From NCBI RefSeq assembly GCF_000970205.1, contig NZ_CP009512.1, forward strand, positions 2,666,001-2,730,000: 64,000 bases of DNA. The letters are read 5' to 3'. The notes beneath the pieces were generated by a model. The model had not been told where the DNA came from, ran no database searches, and saw only the letters and a program-made list of their open reading frames with translations. Position numbers and translations under genes: made by a program. This DNA comes from Methanosarcina mazei S-6 (lineage in GTDB: Archaea > Halobacteriota > Methanosarcinia > Methanosarcinales > Methanosarcinaceae). Positions 16,507 through 25,443 of the stretch are shown here, in pieces; position 1 is the stretch's first letter, and each line of letters begins with the position of its first letter.

Positions 16507-17522
16507 GTCTCTTCCTCCGTACAGCTGAAGGCAGGCTGTTCCCTGATGGGAGAATCAGCTGTATTTTCGGTTTTCCACTCCTTTCCGGAAAGAAGGCAGC
16601 GGATAAAGCGCCCGCCCTCATTTTTAAGAAGTTCCGGACGGACCTGTAAGCATGCCTCAAACCGACAACTGCAGCGCGGATGGTACCTGCAGCCCGATGG
16701 AGGAGAAACGAGGCTGGGGATCTGCCCTGAAACAGCCTTTAACCCTTTGCCCGGAAGGGAATGAAGCAGGTCACAGGTGTAAGGGTGCCCGGGATTGGAA
16801 ATAACTTCTTCCGCCTTTCCGATTTCAACAATTTCTCCTGCATACATGACTGCAATCCTGTCTGCAAGCCTGCCAGCAAGTTCAAGGTCGTGTGTGACAA
16901 GGAGCATGGAAGCGTTTTCTTTGCGCACAAGCCCGACAATCAGTTCTGCTATCTGCAGTTTTGTATCCGTGTCAAGCCCCTTTGTAGGCTCATCTGCGAT
17001 CAGGAGTCCGGGCCTCAGGGCAAGACCTATCGCAACCATAACCCTCTGAAGCATCCCTCCGCTGAACTGGTGGGGGTAGTCATCTTTCCTCAAAGAGCTT
17101 ATTCCCACAAGCTCGAGCATCTCTCCGGCTTTTTTTTCAGCTTCCTTTTTTCCCATGCCTTCATGGTAGCGGTAAATTTCCGCAATCTGCCTGCCTGCAG
17201 AAAGGACAGGGTTGAGGCAGGCTGAAGGGTTCTGGAGCATTATCCCTATTTCCTTTCCCCGAAACCGCCGCATTTCCTTTTCGGGAAGGGCAAGGATATC
17301 CGTACCCCTGTAAACTATTTTTCCTTCAAGTTTCACTTTTCCTGAGAGCAGTCTCAAAATAGCTTTCCCGAAGGTGGTTTTTCCGCAACCGGTTTCCCCT
17401 ATAAGCCCTAAAATCTCTCCCTCTCTCACCTCAAGGGAGACACCCTCATTGGCTTTTACAACCCCTTTTGAGGTTTTGAAAGAAACATTCAGGTCTTCTA
17501 CTGTGAGAACAGGAAAACTCAC
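16494..17522 (-). CDS. ABC importer ATP-binding protein, OppD/NikD type
   Basis: The protein has 342 residues. It shows Walker A GETGCGKTT, Q-loop IMLQNPSACLNPV, signature QFSGGMLQRVMVAIGLALRP, Walker B LLIADEPTKGLD and the H-loop LLVTHDLELAGRLADR. The family's C-terminal cysteine segment (CRYHPRCSCRFEAC, residues about 276-289) is present. It overlaps both neighbouring genes and forms the ATPase pair with the gene at 15808. PepT-family importers of this kind carry peptides, nickel or metal-chelate complexes. Confidence 0.94.
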   Translation of the reverse strand: MSFPVLTVEDLNVSFKTSKGVVKANEGVSLEVREGEILGLIGETGCGKTTFGKAILRLLSGKVKLEGKIVYRGTDILALPEKEMRRFRGKEIGIMLQNPSACLNPVLSAGRQIAEIYRYHEGMGKKEAEKKAGEMLELVGISSLRKDDYPHQFSGGMLQRVMVAIGLALRPGLLIADEPTKGLDTDTKLQIAELIVGLVRKENASMLLVTHDLELAGRLADRIAVMYAGEIVEIGKAEEVISNPGHPYTCDLLHSLPGKGLKAVSGQIPSLVSPPSGCRYHPRCSCRFEACLQVRPELLKNEGGRFIRCLLSGKEWKTENTADSPIREQPAFSCTEEETWHF

Positions 17523-18418
17523 CTTGCGAGCACCTCCTGGTTTTCAGGCTGCCCTAGGCTGTCCCTTAAGCCGTCTCCTGCAAAATTGAATGCAAAGACC
17601 GTGAATATAATCATCAACCCCGGGAAAAATGTGAGGTGTGGGGCGGTACGGAGATACGGGATACCGGCTTTTAGCATTGAGCCCCATTCAGGGACCGGAG
17701 GCTGGATCCCCAGTCCAAGAAAGCTCAGGGCTGAAGCGAAGATTATGACATGTGCGATCTCAAGGGTCGCAAGCACGATTACGGGTTCCATGCAGTTTGG
17801 AAGGATGTGTTTTCTTATTATGTAAAAATCCGAAGGCCTGAGAGCCCTTGCCGCCTCCACAAAAGCTCTCTTCCTGAGGGACAGGACCTGCCCGCGCACA
17901 AGCCTGGCATAGGCAGGCCACTGGGTAACGGCAAGGGCAAGTACAACACTGAAAAAACCCGGACCCATCAGCCCTGCAATCACAAGTGCGAGGATGATAT
18001 TGGGAAAAGCCATCACGATATCCACTCCTCTCATTAAAGCTTCATCGAGCAGTCCTCCGCTGTACCCCGAAAGCAGCCCGATAGCCGTGCCTGCAACAGA
18101 CGTTGCTGCAACTACAAGGATTCCTATGCCAAGTGAGATTCGCGTGCCGTAGATGACCCTTGAAAAAATGCAGCGCCCAAGCTCATCTGTTCCGAAAGGA
18201 TATTCCTGGGAAGGGGAAAGAAGCCTGCTGTCAAGCCTCTGGACAAAGGGATCGTGAGGGGCAATTTCAGGAGCAAATAGAGACAGAATGCAGAGAACGA
18301 CGATAAGCAGGAGGCCTGAAACCGCAAGCCTGTTATTCCGGAACTCTGCGATTCCCAGCCTTTTTTCAGCCAGGTACGCTTTTTCGGTAATCTCTGTTTT
18401 CTCAATCATGTCTGTCAT
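17519..18418 (-). CDS. ABC importer permease, OppC/NikC type
   Basis: The protein has 299 residues. A cytoplasmic head leads to helix 1 (LAVSGLLLIVVLCILSLFAPEIAP), the family's PFGTDELGRCIFSRVIYGTRISLGIG segment and five further helices. The EAARALRPSDFYIIRKHILPNC coupling motif is seen at about residues 188-209. It overlaps the ATPase gene by four bases and the second permease by 17 bases, as in tightly coupled operons. Confidence 0.94.
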   Translation of the reverse strand: MTDMIEKTEITEKAYLAEKRLGIAEFRNNRLAVSGLLLIVVLCILSLFAPEIAPHDPFVQRLDSRLLSPSQEYPFGTDELGRCIFSRVIYGTRISLGIGILVVAATSVAGTAIGLLSGYSGGLLDEALMRGVDIVMAFPNIILALVIAGLMGPGFFSVVLALAVTQWPAYARLVRGQVLSLRKRAFVEAARALRPSDFYIIRKHILPNCMEPVIVLATLEIAHVIIFASALSFLGLGIQPPVPEWGSMLKAGIPYLRTAPHLTFFPGLMIIFTVFAFNFAGDGLRDSLGQPENQEVLAR

Positions 18419-19343
18419 ATCTTATCCTCGGGTCAAGCACTGCATAGAGGAGGTCAACTGCCAGGCTGGATAGGGAAAATAGCACTGCTATAAAGAGGAC
18501 GCAGCCCTGGATCATGGAGAAGTCCCGCGCAAAAATCGAGTCGACAAGGAGTTTTCCAATTCCCGGCCAGGAGAAGATAGTCTCCACAACCACTGCTCCT
18601 CCCAGAAGGTAACCCAGCTGCATCCCTGCAAATGTGACAACCGGAAGAAGGGCGTTCTTCAGAGCGTGCCTGAAAAGGACCGTACGTTCGTCAAGCCCCC
18701 TTGCCCGGGCAGCCACAATGTATTCCTGCCCCATAACCTCAAGAAGGCTTGCGCGAGTCAGCCTTGCAGTAACAGCAGCCATTGAAGTGCCAAGGGTCAG
18801 GGCAGGGAGGACAAAATGCTTGAGACTCCCGTAACCGAAACTCGGGAGCATGTGAAGCGTCAGGGCAAAAAGCCAGATCAGGAGGAGCCCGAGCCAGAAG
18901 TTCGGGATGGAAACCCCCAGAAGAGAAACAAACATGCAGCCTCTGTCAAGAAAGGTGTTTTTCCGGAGCGCACTCAGGATCCCGGCTGGCAGGGCTATAA
19001 GGAGGGAAATCAGCAGGCTGGCAATTGCAAGTTCAGCAGTGGCAGGCAGTTTATGGAGGATTTCGTCAAGGACATCTTCCGATGTCACAAGCGATTTTCC
19101 AAGGTCAAGCCTCAGCAGGTGCCCGAGCCATATAAGGTACTGCACATGCACGGGGGAATCAAGTCCTTCTGCCTCCCTCACGGTTTCGATCTGGTCCGTG
19201 CTCAGGTCTTCACCGTACCTTTCAAGGGCAATAACCTCCGCAGGGTCTCCGGGAGCAAGGTACATCGCAGAAAATGCTACAAGCGTAACTCCCGCGATTA
19301 CAATGGAGACCATTGCAAGACGCTTTGCTATGTATTCCCACAT
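18402..19343 (-). CDS. ABC importer permease, OppB/NikB type
   Basis: The protein has 313 residues. The N-terminal MWEYIAKRLAMVSIVIAGVTLVAFSAMYLAPGDPAEV is typical of this permease type. The coupling motif is GQEYIVAARARGLDERTVLFRHALKNALLPV. The TIFSWPGIGKLLVDSIFARDFSMIQG segment near the C-terminus is also characteristic. It forms the channel with the OppC/NikC-type partner. The gene is preceded by a tandem duplication (19351-19436) that separates it from the binding-protein gene. Confidence 0.94.
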   Translation of the reverse strand: MWEYIAKRLAMVSIVIAGVTLVAFSAMYLAPGDPAEVIALERYGEDLSTDQIETVREAEGLDSPVHVQYLIWLGHLLRLDLGKSLVTSEDVLDEILHKLPATAELAIASLLISLLIALPAGILSALRKNTFLDRGCMFVSLLGVSIPNFWLGLLLIWLFALTLHMLPSFGYGSLKHFVLPALTLGTSMAAVTARLTRASLLEVMGQEYIVAARARGLDERTVLFRHALKNALLPVVTFAGMQLGYLLGGAVVVETIFSWPGIGKLLVDSIFARDFSMIQGCVLFIAVLFSLSSLAVDLLYAVLDPRIRYDRHD

Positions 19344-19350
19344 GGGTATC

Positions 19351-19436
19351 TCTCAAACTTTACCTTTTCCAGCCTATATTTTCCCTGACTTTCTCTCAAA
19401 CTTTACCTTTTTCCAGCTTATATTTTCCCTGACTTT
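19351..19436. repeat. Tandem duplication of about 43 bp inside the ABC operon
   Basis: Two copies of a unit beginning TCTCAAACTTTACCTTTT and ending TATTTTCCCTGACTTT start at 19351 and 19394 and differ in about three positions. The array fills the 113-base gap between the substrate-binding protein gene and the first permease gene. It may alter mRNA structure and so the strong excess of binding protein over permease usually needed. Confidence 0.85.
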
Positions 19437-19456
19437 GCATTTTTCGAAATCTGCAC

Positions 19457-21031
19457 TCACTTCCTTTCCAGATAGACCCCCGAAAGGTTCAGCCAGGGGT
19501 CTTCGGAACTTATGGTATAGCCTTTTACGGACGGACCGGTTGCAATGACCTTTTCTTCATGCACAAGGTAATAAGCCGGGACTTCTTCAATCACAAAAGC
19601 CTGCAGGGAATGATAGAGTTCTTCCTGCTCCTTTGCATCAACAGTCCTATCGGCTGCATCTACGAGCTCGTCGTAGGTCTCATTGTGGTAATGCGAATTT
19701 GGGCTTGCCGAATGGTGAATAAAGAAATGCTTCGGGTAAGGGCCCCAGACGAAATATCCGCTTCTCAGTATCATGCCGAAGTCCCCTGTGCTTTCGAGTT
19801 TGCTTATAGCTCCATCGTCAAGCACCTGGATTTCCACATCCATGCCAGTTTCTCTGAGAGTTCCCTGCACAACCTGAGCCATGGGATTATGCCTGGGTGC
19901 CCAGACTCCTTTGCTCACTACCAGAGTCACATGAAGAGGCTTCCCGTCTCTGTCCCTTATTCCATCCCCGTCAGAGTCTTTCCACCCTGCTTCTTCAAGA
20001 AGAGCTTTTGCTTTCTCAAGGTCCTGTGCATATGTCTTTAGCTCAGGGTCAGAGTACATCATTACAGGAGAATAGGGTCTTCCGCCTGCAGGTTCACCAA
20101 TGCCTTCAAGCACTTCGTTTACAAGGGTTTCAGTATCGACAGCATAAGCAACGCTCTGGCGCACCCTCGTATCATTGAAGGGGGAATTGTCGCAGTTAAA
20201 CTGGAGGAAGTCCGTAAAGGTCGTGAGTTTTCTATGGATCTGGATCCCATCTTTGGCTTCAAGCCTTTTAACATCATACTCAGGGACCTTGATTATCATG
20301 TCCACTTCCCCGGTCTCAAGGGCGATAACCCTGGTAGCGGCTTCAGGAATTACCTTGAAAGTGACCTTATCAAGAAGCGATTTTTCTCCCCAGTATGCCT
20401 CGTTTCTTGTGAGCACCACTTCCTGGTCTTTTTTCTGAGATTCAAACATAAAAGGCCCGGTACCTACGGGTTTAACAAAGTTCCCTTCGGAGTCAACGCA
20501 GCCGGGTCCCATTACAGGCCAGGCTATATGGGTCAGGTAATAAGGCAATGGCATGGGTTTTGCCAGGACAAATTTCACGGTATACTCGTCAACGGCTTCC
20601 ACGCTCTGTACAGGCTTTAAGACAGCCTGCCTTACATAGGACTGGTTGGAATAAGAGAACACAACCGAATCCGCATTTAAAGGGGTACCGTCGTGGAAAG
20701 TGACATTTTCGCGAAGGTGGAAGATCCAGGTCTTGCCTTCATCAGGAGTTTCCCAGGATTCGGCAAGACCCGGAATGATATTCAGATCCGAATCAAGCCT
20801 TACAAGGGTTTCATAAACCTGAGACCAGACAAAACGTGCGTCACCGGATGCAAACGTGTTAAGGTACCAGTTGCTGACATCCGTACCTATGCCCACGACA
20901 AGTCCCTGGGAGCCTTCTCCGGAAACCGAACCTTTTGCAGTCCCTTCCTTTTCTTCTCCTATGCAGGCACTTGCTCCGATTACGGCAAGCAGCATAAAGA
21001 TTATCAGAATCAACTTGAAACTTCGATTCAT
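19457..21031 (-). CDS. ABC importer substrate-binding lipoprotein, peptide/nickel (SBP family 5)
   Basis: The protein has 524 residues. A lipoprotein signal with lipobox IGASAC (cysteine at about residue 23) is followed by the family 5 fold: VYETLVRLDSDLNIIPGLAESWE, the VTFHDGTPLNADSVVFS motif and GTGPFMF. A histidine-rich stretch HFFIHHSASPNSHYHNETYD lies at about residues 434-453, near the region that lines the ligand pocket in NikA-type proteins. It delivers ligand to the permease and ATPase genes that follow. Nickel, cobalt or a metal-chelate is plausible for a methanogen, but a peptide cannot be excluded. Confidence 0.92.
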   Translation of the reverse strand: MNRSFKLILIIFMLLAVIGASACIGEEKEGTAKGSVSGEGSQGLVVGIGTDVSNWYLNTFASGDARFVWSQVYETLVRLDSDLNIIPGLAESWETPDEGKTWIFHLRENVTFHDGTPLNADSVVFSYSNQSYVRQAVLKPVQSVEAVDEYTVKFVLAKPMPLPYYLTHIAWPVMGPGCVDSEGNFVKPVGTGPFMFESQKKDQEVVLTRNEAYWGEKSLLDKVTFKVIPEAATRVIALETGEVDMIIKVPEYDVKRLEAKDGIQIHRKLTTFTDFLQFNCDNSPFNDTRVRQSVAYAVDTETLVNEVLEGIGEPAGGRPYSPVMMYSDPELKTYAQDLEKAKALLEEAGWKDSDGDGIRDRDGKPLHVTLVVSKGVWAPRHNPMAQVVQGTLRETGMDVEIQVLDDGAISKLESTGDFGMILRSGYFVWGPYPKHFFIHHSASPNSHYHNETYDELVDAADRTVDAKEQEELYHSLQAFVIEEVPAYYLVHEEKVIATGPSVKGYTISSEDPWLNLSGVYLERK

Positions 21032-21972
21032 AAACAGTCCTCGATTTTCGATGGTGGAAACATAATTAATGAGAATCTGACAGAACTTTGATCAACTTAG
21101 CAATATTTTCTCGGGCGGTTTAGCTCAAAGCTTTTTGAGAGACGTTTTAACATTAAGAATCACCTGAAGTTTCTTGTCTGCTCATATTTTTGAAAGAAAC
21201 TGGTTAAAGGGATCAAAACCGGAGAATATCAGCCGTAAAAAAGCTTCATTTACCCCGGATAAATATCTTCAAACCAGGCTTGCAGATTGTTTTTCAAAAC
21301 GATAACTCCAGATGTACTGCCCTACAATTATTATTTTGATAAAATAATGTAACATTTAATAAGATAAAAGATTTTTCTTATAACAAAACAAGTAAACGCT
21401 GTTAACAGGATGTAATACTGCATGGACGTTATGAAGACGTTGAGTAAAGGCGTTATAAAAAAATGCGTATAAAGTAAAGATGTAGAGTAAAGATGTAGAG
21501 TAAAGATGTAGAGTAAAGATGTAGAGTAAAGATGTAGAGTAAAGATGTAGAGTAAAGATGTAGAGTAAAGAAGCTGTACAAAAAAAGACGCTGTACAAAA
21601 ATCAAGGAAAGCGTTGGGTAAAGATGAAGTATAAAATACTGTAAAATACTGTATCCGAAAAAAACAGGAAATGTTCTTTATGGCAGCCTGCGACCAGCTT
21701 CTAAGCAGGAAAAAGAAGTAGAAAAAGAAAGAGCAGAAAAAAATTAAGGGTAATCAGATTGAAGGATCATCAGATTAAAGAATTATCAGAAGGATCAGCA
21801 GATCAAAGGATTATCAGAAAAATCAGCGGGTTAAAGAGTCACCAGATTAAAAAATCAGCAGGTTAAAGGATCAGCAGGTAAACTGAGGGCGATTTAGTTT
21901 CAGGAATCAAAAATCAGACTTGAAACAGATAAAAGAAAAACAAATCAAGAAACAGTAAATATAAAAAGAGTT
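21032..21972. other. AT-rich intergenic region upstream of the ABC operon
   Basis: No supported gene. It carries the ABC operon promoter region (about 21060-21330), the 13-bp minisatellite at 21480-21570 and, at about 21760-21885, a looser run of phrases such as ATCAGCAGGTTAAAG and ATTATCAGAAGGATC. Short open frames here are products of the repeats. Confidence 0.6.
21480..21570. repeat. Tandem repeat, seven perfect copies of a 13-bp unit
   Basis: The unit ATGTAGAGTAAAG is repeated seven times without error, in the gap upstream of the ABC operon. The perfection of the copies points to recent expansion by slippage. On the minus strand it reads as a run of TCTACATCTTTAC. Confidence 0.92.
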
Positions 21973-22158
21973 TTAGAAGGCTGCATCGACATAATCAACG
22001 GGCCTTTTGAAAACAGCTGCTACCATGCCGTTTTCATCTATTTCGTTTGAAAACTTAATTAGCTCCCAGCCTTCAACTCCAAGGTTGTTAAGGTCTTCCT
22101 TTGCCTTTGACCACTCACTGAACCTGATCTCTTTAACATCGTATTCCCAGATGGTCAC
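21973..22158 (-). CDS. Small DUF4177-like protein
   Basis: The protein has 61 residues. The pattern MTIWEYDVKEIRF, LNNLGVEGWELIKF and MVAAVFKRPV is that of the DUF4177 family, small alpha-beta proteins with a conserved GxEGWELV core. No function is established. It stands alone, with about 300 bases of gene-free DNA before the next gene. Confidence 0.8.
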   Translation of the reverse strand: MTIWEYDVKEIRFSEWSKAKEDLNNLGVEGWELIKFSNEIDENGMVAAVFKRPVDYVDAAF

Positions 22159-22462
22159 TTTCAGTCATCTCCAGTAAAATTGGGTAATATAATATCATAT
22201 ATTAACTGGTTGTATCTGCTATATGTACCTTTTTAAAAAATAGAATTGAGATCATGACAACTAAAGTTGATTTCAAAACAGAATATATATCTGCTTATGC
22301 AGGAAATATCTGAACATTTTTCAGCCAGCTTTTGTTGGAATCGGACACATAAAAAAAACCAGGCAGTGAACTGATATATCTGTGGAGGAATGCAGAAATT
22401 ATGATGTTCATGCCCGGTACATCTGCTGAAATACTGATATCAAAATCTTTTCCTGAATATTT
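22159..22462. other. Intergenic region with nothing recognised
   Basis: AT-rich leader of the DUF4177 gene. TATA-like stretches near 22190-22205 and 22280-22290 are the only features I see. The right-hand part is the 3' flank of the CooC-like gene. Confidence 0.4.
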
Positions 22463-23227
22463 TCAGGCTCTATTTCCGGAAACAAGGAAGTCAGCAATGG
22501 CCTCTATTTCCGGGAGTTCCACATTCAGTTCTTCGCCTGCAAAACCTGCCCTGAAAACTTCCATATCCGACGGCACTGAAGCCAGGACGTGAGTCTTATC
22601 CACAGTTTCCATCATAAAATGAGTCCCTATCTTATCTGCACGGTTAAGGATGAAGTACAGGGGCTTCCCGGCTTTTTCTGCAAGCTGCCTTATTTTTTCT
22701 GAAAGCCTTATGGACTCGTAAGATGGATCAAGCACCATCAGCAAAAGGTCGCACCCTTCCTCAACTCCTCTTCCGAAGTGCTCTATCCCGGCTTCCGTGT
22801 CGACAAGCACAAGGTCTTCCGACGTTGTCTCTATATTTTTCAGGAGGTGCCTGGCAAGCGCACCCATAGGACAGGCGCAGCCCTCTCCAAAATCGTGGAT
22901 TTTTCCCACAGCCATCATTTTTATATTGCCGTTTGTTGCAGTGTAAGCCTCCGGGATTTCGGGTATTCCCCATTTTTCTTCAAAAATGCTTGCAGCCTCT
23001 CCTTTCTGGAAAGCCTTCATCATCTTTTCTCCGAGAGCCTTTTTCCCTCCCAGGTAATTCATGAAATCATCAGGCATTTCAACACCAAGCTGCCTGTGCA
23101 GCCCGAAATTTGACTCATCGCTGTCCACAACAAGCACATTGTACCCTCTTCTTGCCATTGCCTTGGCAAGCAGGGCGGTAACCGTACTCTTGCCGCTTCC
23201 ACCTTTACCACAAATAAGGACTTTCAT
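22463..23227 (-). CDS. CooC-like MinD-family ATPase
   Basis: The start is placed at MKVLICGKGG (23227), eight bases after a GAGGTG site; this gives 254 residues. The deviant Walker A motif is GKGGSGKST (residues 7-15). VLVVDSDESN is the switch I-type region. LVLVDTEAGIEHFGRGVEE is the Walker B/switch II region. A C-x-C pair in GEGCACPMGALAR is the cysteine motif by which CooC proteins bind nickel or zinc at the dimer interface. CooC inserts nickel into carbon monoxide dehydrogenase, an enzyme central to Methanosarcina. No CODH gene is nearby, so the client is not shown. Confidence 0.88.
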   Translation of the reverse strand: MKVLICGKGGSGKSTVTALLAKAMARRGYNVLVVDSDESNFGLHRQLGVEMPDDFMNYLGGKKALGEKMMKAFQKGEAASIFEEKWGIPEIPEAYTATNGNIKMMAVGKIHDFGEGCACPMGALARHLLKNIETTSEDLVLVDTEAGIEHFGRGVEEGCDLLLMVLDPSYESIRLSEKIRQLAEKAGKPLYFILNRADKIGTHFMMETVDKTHVLASVPSDMEVFRAGFAGEELNVELPEIEAIADFLVSGNRA

Positions 23228-23681
23228 TTTCACACCTCTTTTCAAACACCATTTCATCAAATAACAAAGAAATTTTCAATTCCATATAATTAAACAAGAA
23301 AGCTGAGCACCAATTAAAATTTTATTTTGCCTAATTAGCATTTGTTATTAATAATTTCTTTATTATTATGCTCAAATAAGGAGAATATCCAAGATTGATA
23401 AAACTTTCGAAATAATACTTTTCATAAAAATAGGTACATTTGATCGACTGTATGATCTCTTCCGGAACTCAGGCAGAATTTTTATTATTCTTCTCATATG
23501 CTGCCTCTGCAATAGTCGGCCTGTCAGCCCTGTTAACTAGAGAATAAAACAGCTGGCACCGACACAACAGTAAAGAGACAATACACTGAAAAAAAATCCT
23601 TCAGCCTTGATAATACTTTTCTTAACACGAAAAATTGTCTTTTAGCTTACACAGCTTTAAATTAACAAAATAGAAACAGAA
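23228..23681. other. Intergenic region upstream of the CooC-like gene
   Basis: No supported gene. It is AT-rich with likely promoter elements near 23320-23350. A TTTCATAAAAATAGG stretch and the flank of the second AmrS gene occupy the right side. Confidence 0.4.
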
Positions 23682-24719
23682 TTAAATCATACCTGAACTT
23701 TTTCGATATTCTCCTGTAATAGGAATTGTTTCTCCGCATTTTGGGCAGGTCTTATCCGGGCTTATGTTATACTCCTGGACTTCGAAAAACCCTCTTGCAA
23801 TCAGCAGGCTCCCACATTCAGGACAGTAAGTATTCTCATGAGGGTGCCCAGGTACATTGCCAATATACACGAAACGCATGCCTTCCTCAATTGCAATTGA
23901 GCGTGCCCTGTCAAGAGTATTTATGGGTGTAGGAGGAAGGTGCTTCATTTCGTAGTGAGGGTGGAAGCGGTTGAAGTGAAGAGGGGTATCCTTCCCCAGG
24001 TTTTCGTAAACCCAGCGGGAAAGTTCCCTAATCTCGTCGGGAGAATCATTATGAGTTGGAATTACCAGGTTTACGACTTCTACATGGATCCCCAGTTCTT
24101 TTGCAAGCCTTGATGTTTCCAGTACGGGAGCCAGTTTTGCCCCGCAAATCTCCCTGTAGAATGCTTCGGAAAAACCCTTGATATCTACGCTGAAAGCGTC
24201 GAGGTAAGGGGCAATATTTTCGAGAGCTTCAGGCGTAATGTAACCATTTGTCACATAGCTTGTCCCCAGACCTTCTTCTTTTGCAAGCCTTGCCCCTTCG
24301 TAAGTATATTCATACCAGACCGTGGGTTCATTGTAAGTCCAGGAAACCGACTGACAGCCCGCCATTTTAGCCTGCATGACAAGCTGGGAAGGGCTGAGGG
24401 TTCCCAGAAAAGCATCCTCAGGGGCTGCTCTGGAAAGCCTCCAGTTCTGGCAGTGCCTGCACCTGAAGTTGCAGCCTATGGTCCCGACAGAGTATGCCGT
24501 GGACCCTGGGTAATAGTGATAAAAAGGCTTCTGTTCTATGTTCGCCACATCTTCGTTTGCAACTCCTCCGTAGACCAGGGAAAAAAGCGACCCTTCACAG
24601 TTTTCCCTTACTCCGCAAATGCCCCGTTTACCGGGCCTGACCCTGCATCTGTGAGCACAGAGGTTGCATTGCACCTCATTTTCGGCGAGCTTTTCATAAA
24701 ACATTGCTTCGTGAATCAT
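23682..24719 (-). CDS. amrS: AmrS-type radical SAM protein, second copy
   Basis: The protein has 345 residues and is clearly paralogous to the one at 8446-9510. The order is CNLCAHRCRVRPGKRGICGVREN, the cluster motif CNFRCRHC, YNEPTVWYEY, TNGYITPEAL and a C-terminal zinc ribbon (CPECG, CPKCG). The main differences are in the loop after the cluster and in the metal-ribbon tail. It is divergent from the Mth938-like gene at 24897; the two may share a promoter region. Target and partner proteins are not shown here. Confidence 0.92.
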   Translation of the reverse strand: MIHEAMFYEKLAENEVQCNLCAHRCRVRPGKRGICGVRENCEGSLFSLVYGGVANEDVANIEQKPFYHYYPGSTAYSVGTIGCNFRCRHCQNWRLSRAAPEDAFLGTLSPSQLVMQAKMAGCQSVSWTYNEPTVWYEYTYEGARLAKEEGLGTSYVTNGYITPEALENIAPYLDAFSVDIKGFSEAFYREICGAKLAPVLETSRLAKELGIHVEVVNLVIPTHNDSPDEIRELSRWVYENLGKDTPLHFNRFHPHYEMKHLPPTPINTLDRARSIAIEEGMRFVYIGNVPGHPHENTYCPECGSLLIARGFFEVQEYNISPDKTCPKCGETIPITGEYRKSSGMI

Positions 24720-24896
24720 TTACAAATCTCATTCCTGCGAAATTCCCTGTTCCGGGATATGCGATTATTGAAAAAGGCGGGACAATGTTCTCCCGTATTC
24801 ATTTGTTTCCTGCAGGGTAATAAGCCTGTGGTCTCATAAAGAGTGCTGTCAGAGTGCTGTATGCAAAATGAAATTTCGTTTTGAGGAGGGGAAAAT

Positions 24897-25259
24897 GTGA
24901 AACCGAAAATCAATTCCACAAGTTTTGGTTCGATAACTGTCAGGGGAAAAACCTTTAATTATGATATCCTTATCCGATTGGACGGGAAGGTCGAAAAACG
25001 CAGGAAAAAGCTTTCAAAAAAACTGTACGGAACATCCCATAAGATCTCGCTTGAAGAAGCGAAATACATCCATGAAAAAGGAGCAGAGAAGCTCATTATG
25101 GGGACTGGGCAGACCGGCTACGTAGAGCTTTCGAAAAAAGCAGAGAAATATTTCAGGAAAAAAGACTGCAAGGTTAAACTCCTTCCGACCCCTGAAGCAA
25201 TAAAAATCTGGAACAAAAGCAAAGGAAAAAACATTGCAATGTTTCATGTTACCTGTTGA
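24897..25259 (+). CDS. Mth938-domain (AAMDC-like) protein
   Basis: The protein has 120 residues and starts at GTG 24897 after a strong GGAGGGG site. The pattern INSTSFGSITVRGKTFNYDILIRLDGKVEKRRK, EKLIMGTGQTGYVELSKKAEKYF and KVKLLPTPEAIKIWNK matches the Mth938 domain, a compact alpha-beta fold also found in human AAMDC. Its molecular role is unknown. It is divergent from the AmrS gene by 177 bases. Confidence 0.85.
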   Translation: MKPKINSTSFGSITVRGKTFNYDILIRLDGKVEKRRKKLSKKLYGTSHKISLEEAKYIHEKGAEKLIMGTGQTGYVELSKKAEKYFRKKDCKVKLLPTPEAIKIWNKSKGKNIAMFHVTC

Positions 25260-25309
25260 GCTGTATATCTTAAAAAGGGTCAATTAAAAAGGGTCAAAAA
25301 AACACAAAA

Positions 25310-25398
25310 ATTAAAAAAGAGAAGAAATTAAAAAAGAGAAGAAATTAAAAAAGAGAAGAAATTAAAAAAGAGAAGAAATTAAAAAAGAGAAGAAATTA
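25310..25398. repeat. Tandem repeat, five copies of a 17-bp unit
   Basis: The unit ATTAAAAAAGAGAAGAA is repeated five times without error, immediately downstream of the Mth938-like gene. A related loose copy (TTAAAAAGGGTCAA, twice) precedes it at 25270-25297. Confidence 0.92.
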
Positions 25399-25443
25399 AA
25401 ATATTAGAAAGGGTTAAACAAAGAGCCAAAAAAGCGGTTTACC

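Noticed and set aside
21480-21570. CRISPR array from regular repeats
   Set aside because: Units are 13 bp with no unique spacers. The same applies to arrays at 13405, 25310, 46816 and 61757. No cas gene is present.
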